Assembly (NCBI RefSeq): GCF_014197435.1
Contig: NZ_JACIFP010000001.1
Coordinates: 2,790,001 to 2,854,000, forward strand
Origin: Gordonia humi
GTDB lineage: Bacteria > Actinomycetota > Actinomycetes > Mycobacteriales > Mycobacteriaceae
DNA length: 64,000 nt
Reading direction: 5' to 3'
Part shown: positions 20,515 through 29,023 of the stretch, one piece after another
How the letters are laid out: each line of letters opens with the position of its first letter
Numbering within the stretch: the stretch's first letter is position 1
Notes under the pieces: generated by a model
Told to the model about the DNA's origin: nothing
Seen by the model: only the letters and a program-made list of their open reading frames with translations
Databases searched by the model: none
Program-made: the position numbers and the translations under genes

Positions 20515-21012
20515 ATGACTGATCCGAACGCGAACTTCCAGCCCGGCCAGCAGCCCCCGTTCCCGGGCCAGCAGCCGCCCCCGTACCCGCAGGGACAGCA
20601 GCCGCAGTTCGCTCCGGCCGGCATGCCGCCGGGACCGGGTCATCATGCTCCGGCGACGTTCTTCGTCCGCTCGTTCGATCAGGAGTTGGGTCCGTACGAT
20701 CTGCCGACCCTCGCGCAGATGGCGGCGAACCGTCAGCTCAGGCCCGAGGACGGGGTCCGCGCGTCGAACGGCCAGCAGTACCAGCCGGCGTCGTCGCTGC
20801 CGGGAGTGTTCTCCGACAAGGAGTGGATGACCGCACTGTTGCTGTCGCTGTTCCTCGGCGGTCTCGGCATCGACCGCTTCTATCTCGGCTACAGCGGCCT
20901 GGGCGTCGCCAAACTCCTCACCCTCGGAGGCTGCGGCGTGTGGGCTCTCATCGACCTCGTGCTGATCGCGATGCGCAACGTGCCCGACTCGGACGGCCGG
21001 GCGCTCCGCTGA
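20515..21012 (+). CDS. GYF_2-like / TM2-domain membrane protein
   Basis: This 165-residue protein has three visible parts. An N-terminal Pro/Gln-rich stretch covers residues 1-45. A GYF_2-like module is seen as FFVRSFDQELGPYDLPTLAQM followed by LRPEDGVRASNGQ. A C-terminal TM2 domain has two helices joined by a short turn (LFLGGLGIDRFYLGYSGLGVAKLLT). GYF_2-type modules often bind proline-rich peptides, and TM2 proteins sit in the membrane; the function is unknown. ATG 20515 is the first start inside the conserved part. It is followed 3 nt later by a DUF2752 gene, so the pair is probably one operon. Confidence 0.82.
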   Translation: MTDPNANFQPGQQPPFPGQQPPPYPQGQQPQFAPAGMPPGPGHHAPATFFVRSFDQELGPYDLPTLAQMAANRQLRPEDGVRASNGQQYQPASSLPGVFSDKEWMTALLLSLFLGGLGIDRFYLGYSGLGVAKLLTLGGCGVWALIDLVLIAMRNVPDSDGRALR

Positions 21013-21015
21013 CCG

Positions 21016-21474
21016 ATGACGGACTTCGCTGATCCGGTCCCTCCGCCGACCTCGTCTCCGCAACCGGGGCGGCGGCCGGGCGTGCTCATACGGGGGACGT
21101 CGGAGTCGGCGCTGCTGACGTCGCTCGGAATCGGCGCGGTCGTCGTAGGCGCGTGTGTTCCGACGTCCGCGGTCGGCGACGGACCCGTGCTCTGTCCGTT
21201 CCGGCGTCTCACCGGGCTGCCGTGTCCGGGGTGCGGGCTGACCCGCTCGTTCGTCTACACGATGCACGGCGACCTGCCGGCCGCTTTCGCCGCGCACGCG
21301 TTCGGGCCGCCGTTGGTCGCGTTCAGTCTCGTCGCGGCGGTGACGGCCGTCGTCCGTCGTCGCCGGGGTCACGGTGCGGTGGACCTGCGTCGGGCGGTGC
21401 GGCATCCGCTCGTCGTCGTCGCGGTGATCGCCTGGCTCGGTTACGCGGTGGCGCGCGCGGCGGTCGGCACGTGA
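21016..21474 (+). CDS. DUF2752 membrane protein
   Basis: This 152-residue membrane protein has a helix near residues 33-50, the DUF2752 signature CPFRRLTGLPCPGCGLTRSF, and two further helices. The CPGCGxTR motif suggests a metal or thiol site facing the membrane. The family is common next to TM2 proteins in actinobacteria, as here (3-nt gap). No function is established. It is followed by ffh after 75 nt. Confidence 0.8.
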   Translation: MTDFADPVPPPTSSPQPGRRPGVLIRGTSESALLTSLGIGAVVVGACVPTSAVGDGPVLCPFRRLTGLPCPGCGLTRSFVYTMHGDLPAAFAAHAFGPPLVAFSLVAAVTAVVRRRRGHGAVDLRRAVRHPLVVVAVIAWLGYAVARAAVGT

Positions 21475-21549
21475 CCGGTTCACCGGTCGAGTCGACGCGC
21501 TCGGCGACCGCGCCGACGGGGACGCCGTCGGGCATGGAAAGATGGAGGA

Positions 21550-23130
21550 ATGTTCGAATCCCTTTCTGACCGGTTGACAGGTGCGCTGAAGGATCTGCGC
21601 GGCAAGGGTCGACTGACCGACGCCGACGTGGATGCGACGGCGCGGGAGATCCGGCTCGCGTTGCTCGAAGCCGATGTGTCGCTGCCCGTCGTCCGTGCGT
21701 TCATCTCGCGGATCAAGGAGCGTGCCAAGGGCGCTGAGGTGTCGGCGGCGCTGAACCCGGCACAGCAGATCGTCAAGATCGTCAACGAGGAACTCGTCGG
21801 GATCCTCGGCGGCGAGACCCGCCGCATCCAGCTCGCGAAGACCCCGCCGACGGTCATCATGCTCGCCGGCCTCCAGGGCGCCGGTAAGACGACGCTGGCC
21901 GGGAAGCTGTCGCACTGGCTGAAGGAGCAGGGGCACACACCGCTTCTCGTCGCCTGTGACCTGCAGCGTCCGGGCGCGGTTCAGCAGCTGCAGATCGTCG
22001 GCGAACGAGCGGGCGTCCCGGTGTTCGCACCGCATGCGGGCACCAATGTCGGCGGAGAGGGCGAACTCGGCGTCGACGGTTCGAAGGAAGCCGTCGAGGT
22101 GGCTCAGGCCGGTCTCGAGCACGCGCGCGCCCGACAGTACGACGTTGTCATCATCGACACCGCCGGTCGTCTCGGCATCGACGCCGAGCTGATGAAGCAG
22201 GCCTCGGACATCCGCGACGCCACGAATCCCGACGAGGTCCTGTTCGTCCTCGACGCGATGATCGGTCAGGACGCGGTCAGCACGGCCCAGGCGTTCGCCG
22301 AGGGCGTCGACTTCACCGGTGTGGTCCTGACCAAGCTCGACGGCGACGCCCGCGGTGGCGCCGCCCTGTCGGTCCGCGAGATCACCGGCCGCCCGATCAT
22401 GTTCGCCTCCACCGGTGAGAAGCTCGAGGACTTCGACGTCTTCCACCCGGATCGCATGGCCGGTCGCATCCTCGGCATGGGCGACGTCCTCTCGCTGATC
22501 GAGCAGGCCGAACAGCACTTCGACGAGGCCGAGGCACAGCGGACGGCCGAGAAGATCAGCCAGGGCGAACTCACCCTGGAGGACTTCCTCCAGCAGATGC
22601 TGATGATCCGGAAGATGGGTCCGATCGGGAACCTCTTGGGCATGCTGCCCGGTGCGGGCGACATGAAGGAAGCGCTCTCGCAGGTCGACGACAAGCAACT
22701 CGACAAGATCCAGGCGATCATCCGCGGTATGACGCCCGAGGAGCGCGCCAACCCGAAGATCATCAACGCCTCCCGCCGCATCCGCATCGCCAACGGCTCC
22801 GGCGTCACCGTCACCGACATCAACCAGCTCGTCGACCGCTTCTTCGCGGCGCGCAAGATGATGTCCCAGATGTCCGGCCGCATGGGCATGGGCGGCGGCC
22901 AGCGGAAGAACAACCGCAAGGGCAAGAACAAGGGCGGCAAGAACAACCGCAAGGGCAAGAACAAGGGGCCGACGCCGCCGAAGGGCATGCGCGGCGGATT
23001 CCCCGGCATGCCGCCCGGCATGGGGATGCCGCCCGGCATGGACCTGTCGAACATGCCTCCGGGCCTCGACCAGCTCCCGCCCGGTCTCGAAGGCATCGAC
23101 CTGAACAACCTGAAGTTCCCGAAGAAGTAG
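21550..23130 (+). CDS. ffh: Signal recognition particle protein Ffh
   Basis: SRP54 binds the 4.5S RNA and hydrophobic signal sequences and delivers ribosomes to FtsY. The N domain and GTPase G domain are intact: GLQGAGKTT at 107-115, DTAGRLGID and TKLDGDARGG. The M domain follows from about residue 300. The C-terminus extends the M domain with a Lys/Asn-rich duplicated block (residues about 453-474) and then a Gly/Met/Pro-rich tail, longer than E. coli Ffh (453 aa) but usual for mycobacterial relatives. ATG 21550 is the start. Confidence 0.97.
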   Translation: MFESLSDRLTGALKDLRGKGRLTDADVDATAREIRLALLEADVSLPVVRAFISRIKERAKGAEVSAALNPAQQIVKIVNEELVGILGGETRRIQLAKTPPTVIMLAGLQGAGKTTLAGKLSHWLKEQGHTPLLVACDLQRPGAVQQLQIVGERAGVPVFAPHAGTNVGGEGELGVDGSKEAVEVAQAGLEHARARQYDVVIIDTAGRLGIDAELMKQASDIRDATNPDEVLFVLDAMIGQDAVSTAQAFAEGVDFTGVVLTKLDGDARGGAALSVREITGRPIMFASTGEKLEDFDVFHPDRMAGRILGMGDVLSLIEQAEQHFDEAEAQRTAEKISQGELTLEDFLQQMLMIRKMGPIGNLLGMLPGAGDMKEALSQVDDKQLDKIQAIIRGMTPEERANPKIINASRRIRIANGSGVTVTDINQLVDRFFAARKMMSQMSGRMGMGGGQRKNNRKGKNKGGKNNRKGKNKGPTPPKGMRGGFPGMPPGMGMPPGMDLSNMPPGLDQLPPGLEGIDLNNLKFPKK

Positions 23131-23140
23131 GAGCCCTCCC

Positions 23141-24214
23141 GTGGTGGCGCAGCGTTTCGCAGGCACCGATCCGTTCACCGGCGAACCGCTCGAGTTCTGG
23201 GTGTCCGGCGGAGTCGTCTCGTTCGACGAGGTTCCCGGCGCGGACACGGCGGTCGACGGCGGCTGGATCGTGCCGGGCCTCGTCGACGCCCACAACCATG
23301 TGGGCATCGCACCGGGGCTCGGCGTCACCATCGAACAGGCCCGCGGCCTCGCGTACCAGGACGTGCGGGCGGGCACGCTGCTGATCCGCGAGGTCGGTTC
23401 GCCGGTCGACACGCACCCGCTCGACGACGATCCGCGCTGCCCGCAGTTCCTGCGGGCCGGTAAGCACATCGCGCGGCCCAAGCGGTATCTGCGCGACTAC
23501 GGCGTCGAACTCGACGATCCGGACGCTCTCGCGGCGGAGGTGGCGACGCAGGCGAAGGCGGGCGACGGCTGGGTGAAGCTCGTCGGCGACTGGATCGACC
23601 GATCCGTCGGCGATCTCGCCCCGCTGTGGACGCGGGAGCAGTTGGAGGCCGCCGTCGTCGCGGCGCACGAGAACGGCGCGCGGATCACCGCGCACGTGTT
23701 CGGCGCGGATGCGCTGCCCGACATCATCGGCGCGGGATTCGACTCGGTGGAGCACGGCACCGGGCTGAGCGAGGACCTCATCGACGAGATGGTGCGGCGC
23801 GACACGGCACTAGTGCCCACACTCATCCAGCTCGACACGTTCCCCGACATCGCCGACGGCGCCGACAGGTATCCCGTCTATCAGGCCAATATGCGCGCAT
23901 TGCACGCCCGTGGTCGTGACACCGTCGCCAAGGCGCGGGAGGCCGGAGTCCGGATCTACGCGGGCACCGATGCGGGCGGCACGATCCGCCACGGTCGGAT
24001 CGTCGACGAGATCGACGCGCTGACGCAGATCGGTTCGTCGCCGCTCGACGCGCTCTCGGTGGCGTCCGTGCGGCCCCGCGAATGGTTGGGCGTGGCAGGC
24101 ATCGCCGACGGCGCGCGCGCCGACTTCCTCGTGCTCGACAGCGACCCGTCACGCGACCTGTCGACGCTGCGCCGTCCCGTGCACATCGTGTGCTCGGGGG
24201 AGAAGGTGGCGTGA
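23141..24214 (+). CDS. Amidohydrolase-family metal-dependent hydrolase
   Basis: This 357-residue TIM-barrel amidohydrolase is a homologue of Rv2915c. Metal-site motifs are GLVDAHNHVG (HxH), the histidines ITAHVFG and SVEHGTG, and the late GTDAGGTIRHG with the catalytic aspartate. The family covers imidazolonepropionase-like and prolidase-like enzymes; the substrate here is unknown. It starts at GTG 23141 (GTG 23144 is equally possible), 10 nt after ffh, so it may ride on the ffh transcript. It converges with the next gene, only 9 nt away. Confidence 0.85.
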   Translation: MVAQRFAGTDPFTGEPLEFWVSGGVVSFDEVPGADTAVDGGWIVPGLVDAHNHVGIAPGLGVTIEQARGLAYQDVRAGTLLIREVGSPVDTHPLDDDPRCPQFLRAGKHIARPKRYLRDYGVELDDPDALAAEVATQAKAGDGWVKLVGDWIDRSVGDLAPLWTREQLEAAVVAAHENGARITAHVFGADALPDIIGAGFDSVEHGTGLSEDLIDEMVRRDTALVPTLIQLDTFPDIADGADRYPVYQANMRALHARGRDTVAKAREAGVRIYAGTDAGGTIRHGRIVDEIDALTQIGSSPLDALSVASVRPREWLGVAGIADGARADFLVLDSDPSRDLSTLRRPVHIVCSGEKVA

Positions 24215-24223
24215 CGGCGGACC

Positions 24224-24880
24224 TCAGAGCACGATCTGGCCGATGCCGATGGCGATGAGGAGCACGGTGACCAGCCAGCCCGCGGCCCTGGTGACCTTCT
24301 CCTGATTCGATCGGGCCCGCGCGAACACGCGGCCGATCCACGAATGGGGGCGCGCTCGGACGATGACGAGGGCCAGACCGGCGAGGAACGGCAGGATCAG
24401 CGCGACGCTCGCGTACAGGAACAGGCCCAGATACTGGTGCACGGTCGGTACGTCGCTCGCGGTCAACACCGCCAAGCCGGCGTAGAACGGCGCGGACGTC
24501 GCCGACTGGGCCACACCGAGCACGAGACCGACCACGACGGTGAGCGGCCCGGGACTCCGCAGCGGCTCGAGTATGCGGTCGACGAGGTCGGACGAGTCGC
24601 CGCCCCGCCACGTGAGGAATGCGGTCAGAGCGCCGGTCAGGATCAACAGGATGCCGAACAACGGTGATGCGATCACCGCGTCGACGACCGATTTGAGGCC
24701 GCCGAAGACGAGCATCACGAGAACGGCCGTGAGGAGAACGCCGAGCCAGTCCCCGATCAACAGCAGGGGAGCGGTCTTGCGGTACATGCCCGGCGCGAGC
24801 ATGATCGCGAGGGCAACCAGCACACCGATGAGTAGAACGTTCACGGAGTCGACGAATGCGAGCGACAAAGCGTGCAGCAT
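24224..24880 (-). CDS. Polytopic membrane protein, GAP/LysE-like
   Basis: This 218-residue integral membrane protein has about six helices with short loops. The N-terminal half ([17 protein letters not shown]) and the charged loop after [19 protein letters not shown] resemble the actinobacterial GAP (Sap-like) and LysE/CcdA-like exporter group. I cannot assign a substrate. The start ATG 24880 has ggag upstream on the minus strand. It ends 9 nt from the convergent amidohydrolase stop with no room for a separate terminator. Confidence 0.7.
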   Translation of the reverse strand: MLHALSLAFVDSVNVLLIGVLVALAIMLAPGMYRKTAPLLLIGDWLGVLLTAVLVMLVFGGLKSVVDAVIASPLFGILLILTGALTAFLTWRGGDSSDLVDRILEPLRSPGPLTVVVGLVLGVAQSATSAPFYAGLAVLTASDVPTVHQYLGLFLYASVALILPFLAGLALVIVRARPHSWIGRVFARARSNQEKVTRAAGWLVTVLLIAIGIGQIVL

Positions 24881-25008
24881 GGGCTCTCCGGGTCTCCGGT
24901 CCGTCGTGCGGCACCCGCCGATCGGCTGCCGATTCCGCTTCACGCTACCGTTTCGGAAACGCCGGGCGGCATTCGTGCACGTCCACGCGGGTGCCCCGGG
25001 CGAGCCAT

Positions 25009-25038
25009 TTGGGTATCGGCCCCGATCTCTGGCAAAAT
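25009..25038 (+). promoter_or_regulatory. Predicted rpsP promoter
   Basis: TTGGGT (25009-25014), 18 nt, CAAAAT (25033-25038), with TGG just before the -10. The same TCTGGCARAAT core occurs before rplS at 28447-28456. It gives a leader of about 115 nt to rpsP. Confidence 0.5.
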
Positions 25039-25161
25039 CTATCGACGGTTCGTCGGAACCGGCTACGGCCGACCGGCGGTCACCCCGAAAGAGATCGCAA
25101 AACCGGGCTCGTCGACCATCGGCGGGTCGCTGAATTGCGCTGTGACACAAGGAGACGCCAC

Positions 25162-25629
25162 ATGGCCGTCAAGATCAAGCTCACCCGCCTGGGTAAGATT
25201 CGCAACCCGCAGTACCGCATCGTCGTCGCCGACGCGCGGACCCGTCGCAACGGTCGCGTCATCGAGACCATCGGCAAGTACCACCCGAAGGAAGAGCCGT
25301 CGCTGATCGAGGTCGACTCCGAGCGCGCTCAGTACTGGCTGGGTGTCGGCGCACAGCCGACCGAGCCCGTCGCCGCCATCCTCAAGGTGACCGGTGACTG
25401 GCAGAAGCACAAGGGTCTGCCGGGCGCCGAGGGCACCCTGAAGACCGCTGCCGAGAAGCCGTCCAAGCTCGACCTGTTCAACGCCGCGCTCGCCGCCGCC
25501 GAGAACGAGCCGTCGGTCGCCGCCACCACCGCCAAGAAGAAGGCCAAGAAGGCCGAGGAGAAGGCCGACGAGGCCGCTGCCGAGGCTCCCGCCGCCGACG
25601 AGGCCGGCGAGGACAAGGCGCAGGCGTGA
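25162..25629 (+). CDS. rpsP: 30S ribosomal protein bS16
   Basis: bS16 is a small-subunit assembly protein. The body ([20 protein letters not shown] to about residue 115) is canonical. A C-terminal Ala/Lys/Glu-rich tail of about 40 residues is added, as in other Mycobacteriales, for 155 residues in all. ATG 25162 has aaggag eight bases before it. It heads the rpsP-khpA-rimM-trmD operon, whose GTGA overlap with khpA couples translation. Confidence 0.98.
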   Translation: MAVKIKLTRLGKIRNPQYRIVVADARTRRNGRVIETIGKYHPKEEPSLIEVDSERAQYWLGVGAQPTEPVAAILKVTGDWQKHKGLPGAEGTLKTAAEKPSKLDLFNAALAAAENEPSVAATTAKKKAKKAEEKADEAAAEAPAADEAGEDKAQA

Positions 25630-25868
25630 GCACTGTCGTCGCCGACGCGGTGGAGCACCTGGTCCGCGGGATCGTCTCGAACCCCGACGACGTCCGCGTC
25701 GACCTGATCACCGGCCGTCGCGGCCGGATGGTCGAGGTCCACGTGAGCCCCGAGGACCTCGGCAAGGTGATCGGTCGCAACGGCCGCACCGCAACCGCGC
25801 TGCGCACCCTGGTCACCGGCATCGGTGGCCGCGGCATGCGCGTCGACATCGTCGACACCGACCGCTGA
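25626..25868 (+). CDS. khpA: KH-domain RNA-binding protein KhpA
   Basis: This 80-residue single-KH-domain protein is a homologue of Rv2908c. The GxxG RNA-binding loop is in [16 protein letters not shown]. In Firmicutes KhpA pairs with KhpB to bind many RNAs and affect division; in actinobacteria it lies between rpsP and rimM, pointing to ribosome assembly. The GTG start overlaps the rpsP stop. Confidence 0.93.
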   Translation: MSTVVADAVEHLVRGIVSNPDDVRVDLITGRRGRMVEVHVSPEDLGKVIGRNGRTATALRTLVTGIGGRGMRVDIVDTDR

Positions 25869-25876
25869 CCGGGTCC

Positions 25877-26413
25877 ATGGACCTCGTCGTCGGCCGCGTC
25901 GTCAAGACGCATGGCGTCCGCGGGGAGATCGTCGTCGACGTTCGCACCGACGACCCGCAGACGCGTTTCGCCGTCGGTGCACGCCTGCTCGGGCGTGCGC
26001 CGAAGGGCGCGGGTTCGACCGAATACACGGTGACAGCCGCCCGGAACCACTCCGGGCGGCTGTTGCTGTCGTTGCAGGGCGTGTCCGACCGCACCGCCGC
26101 GGACGCGTTGCGCGGCACCCTGTTCGTCGTCGACGCCGCAGACGTCGACTCCGGTGACGACCCCGACGAGTTCTACGATCACGAACTCGAAGGCGCCACC
26201 GTGGTGACCGTCGCGGGCGATCCGGTGGGGACCCTCGAATCGATTCTGCATCTGCCCGCGGGCGACGTCCTCGCGATCCGCACCGCGGACCGGCGCGAGG
26301 TGCTGGTTCCGTTCGTCCGCGCCATGGTTCCGACCGTGACGCGCGAGCGCATCGAGATCGACCCGCCCGACGGCCTCATCGACCTCGACGACGCCGTCTC
26401 GGAGCGTGACTGA
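25877..26413 (+). CDS. rimM: Ribosome maturation factor RimM
   Basis: RimM binds uS19 and the 16S 3' domain and helps 30S assembly. The 178-residue protein has the N-terminal RimM domain (VVGRVVKTHGVRGEIVVD) and the C-terminal PRC-barrel (EFYDHELEGATVV to VTRERIEIDPPDGLIDLDD). It is 8 nt after khpA and 6 nt before trmD, the standard operon. Confidence 0.97.
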   Translation: MDLVVGRVVKTHGVRGEIVVDVRTDDPQTRFAVGARLLGRAPKGAGSTEYTVTAARNHSGRLLLSLQGVSDRTAADALRGTLFVVDAADVDSGDDPDEFYDHELEGATVVTVAGDPVGTLESILHLPAGDVLAIRTADRREVLVPFVRAMVPTVTRERIEIDPPDGLIDLDDAVSERD

Positions 26414-26419
26414 CCCGCG

Positions 26420-27097
26420 ATGAAGCTCGATGTCGTCACGATCTTTCCGGAGTACCTCGAACCGTTGAAGGCCGCCCTCCTGGGCAAGGCCGTCGATGCG
26501 GGCATCCTCGAGTTCGGTGTCCACGATCTGCGGGAGTGGACCTACGACGTCCACCACAGCGTCGACGACGCCCCGTACGGCGGCGGTCCCGGCATGGTGA
26601 TGAAGCCGCAGGTGTGGGGCGAGGCGCTCGACGCGGTGTGCCCCGACGACGCGCTGCTCGTGGTTCCGACGCCCGCGGGCCGCCCCTTCACCCAGGAGAC
26701 CGCGCAGCGATGGTCCACCGAAGACCACCTCGTCTTCGCGTGCGGCCGCTACGAGGGCATCGACCAGCGTGTCTTCGACGACGCCGCCCGCCGCGTGCGC
26801 GTCGAAGAGGTCTCCCTCGGCGACTTCGTCCTCATCGGCGGCGAGGTCGCGGTGCTCGCGATGGTCGAGGCCACCACGCGTCTGATACCCGGTGTGATCG
26901 GCAACCCGCGGTCGCACCGAGAGGATTCGTTCTCCGACGGGCTTCTGGAAGGCCCCAGTTACACGCGTCCCCAGGTCTGGCGCGACCTCGAGGTGCCGCC
27001 GGTCCTGCTCTCCGGCGACCACGCGAGGGTCGCGGCCTGGCGGCGCGAGCAGTCGCTCGAACGCACCCGGGAACGACGTCCCGACCTACTGCCCTGA
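26420..27097 (+). CDS. trmD: tRNA (guanine(37)-N(1))-methyltransferase
   Basis: TrmD makes m1G37 next to the anticodon, preventing frameshifts. The 225-residue SPOUT enzyme starts [16 protein letters not shown]. It has the [17 protein letters not shown] segment, the knot SAM site [11 protein letters not shown], and [19 protein letters not shown] in the C-terminal part. It is the last gene of the rpsP operon; the next gene is an orphan. Confidence 0.98.
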   Translation: MKLDVVTIFPEYLEPLKAALLGKAVDAGILEFGVHDLREWTYDVHHSVDDAPYGGGPGMVMKPQVWGEALDAVCPDDALLVVPTPAGRPFTQETAQRWSTEDHLVFACGRYEGIDQRVFDDAARRVRVEEVSLGDFVLIGGEVAVLAMVEATTRLIPGVIGNPRSHREDSFSDGLLEGPSYTRPQVWRDLEVPPVLLSGDHARVAAWRREQSLERTRERRPDLLP

Positions 27098-27156
27098 TCC
27101 GCATGGCCCTCGGCGTGTCGCGGAACCCGACGGGGTCCCGGCGCGTCTGACCCTGT

Positions 27157-28410
27157 GTGGGGACAGTGTGGACGGATATCGAGGTGGCCCTCGAACGCAT
27201 CGCCAGCATGGACTCGGCCGCCGCGCGCGCCGATGCGGCAGAGATCCTGCGGATCGTCGCCGCGGTGCGGACCGCCGCCGGTCGGCTCACCGAGGCGTTC
27301 ACCCCGACGCCCGGACTGGCGGGCAGTGCCGCGCGCGCCGCCGAAGGAGCCGCGGCCGATCTCGTGGATCGTCTGGCCGACACCGGCGAGCACCTGACCA
27401 AGGGCGGAGCGGTCCTCGGGCAGACGGCCGGAGTGCTCGCCTCGAGTGAGTCGATGCAGGGGCGCATCGCCGGCCTCTCCGTCGCTCGCCGGATGCCCGG
27501 AGGTCCCGGGATGGCCGATCGCGTCAGCGCGGCCGTGCACCAGTTGATGGCGGCGACGTACAACGCGCCGATGGCGGGCAACTCGTCGAGCGTCGAGAAC
27601 GCCGCGCGAGATCGACCGACCGAACGGCGCGACCGCGTGTCGGGCACGCTGCCGGGCGGGGTCGACGGCATCGCCGGGACGCGCGTCGACGCGGTGACGG
27701 GACCGTCCGCACTCTCGGCGTCCGGCGATGTCGGGACCGGGCGCGTGTTCGCCGGGCCCGTGTTCGCTGACGGTGCCGTGACGCCGCCGACCGGGAGCGG
27801 CGCGGGCGGGACTCCGACCGTCGGGCCCGCGGGCCCGGCCCCGACGGCGTCGTCGATGGACACGCCGACGCCGTCTCCGTCGGTGGAATCCGTGATCGGC
27901 GGGGAGGGGCCGTCGGGCGCGGCGCCCGCGTCCAGTGCTCCGGCGCCCGTCCCGTCGACGGCCCGACCGTCGTCGACGACCGGTTCGACGATTCGACCGA
28001 CCACTGGGTGGACGCTCGGGGCGACGAACGGATCGACCGACGGGGACGCGCCGCCGTTCGTGCCGCTCGGCGGACCGCCGACCGTGCCGGGCGCACCGTC
28101 GCAGACCTCGGTGGCCCCGCGCGCGGTGGCGACCGTCGCACCGCAGACCGGGGGACCGTCGGCACAGCCGGTGTCGACGGCTCGGACAGCGTCCGCGACG
28201 CCCGCGGCGGGTCCCGGTGCGGTCCGCCGCAACGATGAGGACCGCGCGCGGCCGACGGCGGGCTACCTGCGATCGTTGCGCGAGGGCGAACTCCTGCTCG
28301 GCTCCACTCCGATGGTGACGCCCGCGGTGCTCGCACCGCCGACCGGCGCCGTCGAGTCCGCACCGGTCGCCGATGCGGAGGTGGAGCAGGAGATCGATCG
28401 CACGCTGTGA
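27157..28410 (+). CDS. Uncharacterised helical, Pro/Thr/Ala-rich protein
   Basis: I do not recognise this 417-residue protein. The first 110 residues look alpha-helical (WTDIEVALERIASMD onward) with regular Ala spacing, loosely like WXG100/PPE-type helical domains. Residues about 150-360 are low-complexity Pro/Thr/Ser/Gly/Ala. A last short block (RPTAGYLRSLREGELLLGSTP) looks ordered, and the end is acidic. There is no signal peptide, lipobox or membrane helix. The start is GTG 27157 or GTG 27166; neither has a clear Shine-Dalgarno. M. tuberculosis has the unrelated lppW at this position. An ESX-type secretion link is only a possibility. Confidence 0.7.
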   Translation: MGTVWTDIEVALERIASMDSAAARADAAEILRIVAAVRTAAGRLTEAFTPTPGLAGSAARAAEGAAADLVDRLADTGEHLTKGGAVLGQTAGVLASSESMQGRIAGLSVARRMPGGPGMADRVSAAVHQLMAATYNAPMAGNSSSVENAARDRPTERRDRVSGTLPGGVDGIAGTRVDAVTGPSALSASGDVGTGRVFAGPVFADGAVTPPTGSGAGGTPTVGPAGPAPTASSMDTPTPSPSVESVIGGEGPSGAAPASSAPAPVPSTARPSSTTGSTIRPTTGWTLGATNGSTDGDAPPFVPLGGPPTVPGAPSQTSVAPRAVATVAPQTGGPSAQPVSTARTASATPAAGPGAVRRNDEDRARPTAGYLRSLREGELLLGSTPMVTPAVLAPPTGAVESAPVADAEVEQEIDRTL

Positions 28411-28450
28411 CCCGTATCGGCGGCGATTTCGCATGCGGGGAATCTTCTGG

Positions 28451-28456
28451 CAGAAT
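28451..28456 (+). promoter_or_regulatory. -10 element for rplS
   Basis: CAGAAT with TGG just upstream, sharing the TCTGGCARAAT core with the rpsP promoter. A weak -35 candidate is TTTCGC at 28427-28432. The leader to rplS is about 135 nt and may hold control structures; I see only short hairpins in it. Confidence 0.4.
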
Positions 28457-28599
28457 ATCTCAGGTTGCCTGTGCCGATCGAGTCCTCGGTCGCGCAGTGC
28501 ACGAAGACCAGTGATTCGGGTACGAACCGGTCGAACCCCCGCAGTCCACTGCGAGCGGGCCGCCAGGTTCCTCTGCCTCACCGAACGAACGGACCTGAC

Positions 28600-28941
28600 A
28601 TGAACACCCTCGACTTCCTCGACAAGCAGTCGCTTCGCGACGATGTGCCCGACTTCGGCCCCGGCGACACCCTCGACGTACACGTCAAGGTCATCGAGGG
28701 CACCAAGGAGCGCATCCAGGTGTTCAAGGGCGTCGTGATCCGTCGCCACGGCGGCGGCGTCCGCGAGACCTTCACCGTCCGCAAGGTGTCGTTCGGCGTC
28801 GGTGTGGAGCGTACCTTCCCGGTGCACAGCCCGAACATCGCGAAGATCGAGGTCATCACCCGCGGTGACGTCCGTCGCGCCAAGCTGTACTACCTGCGCG
28901 ATCTGCGCGGTAAGGCCGCCAAGATCAAAGAGAAGCGCTGA
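28600..28941 (+). CDS. rplS: 50S ribosomal protein bL19
   Basis: bL19 sits at the 30S-50S interface. The 113-residue protein is canonical: [34 protein letters not shown], and the C-terminal [23 protein letters not shown] 28600 starts the conserved region; the open frame upstream is leader. A strong hairpin terminator follows. Confidence 0.98.
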   Translation: MNTLDFLDKQSLRDDVPDFGPGDTLDVHVKVIEGTKERIQVFKGVVIRRHGGGVRETFTVRKVSFGVGVERTFPVHSPNIAKIEVITRGDVRRAKLYYLRDLRGKAAKIKEKR

Positions 28942-28966
28942 TCTGACGCCCCTGTACGTCATTTCA

Positions 28967-29001
28967 CGGCGGCCCCGGACCTCCTCGGTCCGGGGCCGCC
29001 G
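28967..29001 (+). terminator. Terminator after rplS
   Basis: A perfect 14-bp G+C-rich stem (28967-28980 with 28988-29001) around a 7-nt loop, followed by tcgtgttcg. It lies 25 nt past the rplS stop and 22 nt before lepB. Confidence 0.85.
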
Positions 29002-29011
29002 TCGTGTTCGC

Positions 29012-29017
29012 TAGGCT
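29012..29017 (+). promoter_or_regulatory. -10 element before lepB, probably leaderless
   Basis: TAGGCT, then six bases, then GTG 29024. There is no Shine-Dalgarno. The -35 region would fall inside the rplS terminator hairpin and shows no consensus. Confidence 0.45.
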
Positions 29018-29023
29018 GTCTGG

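Noticed and set aside
27157..28410. LppW-type lipoprotein, expected by synteny
   Set aside because: No signal peptide or lipobox; composition and length differ.
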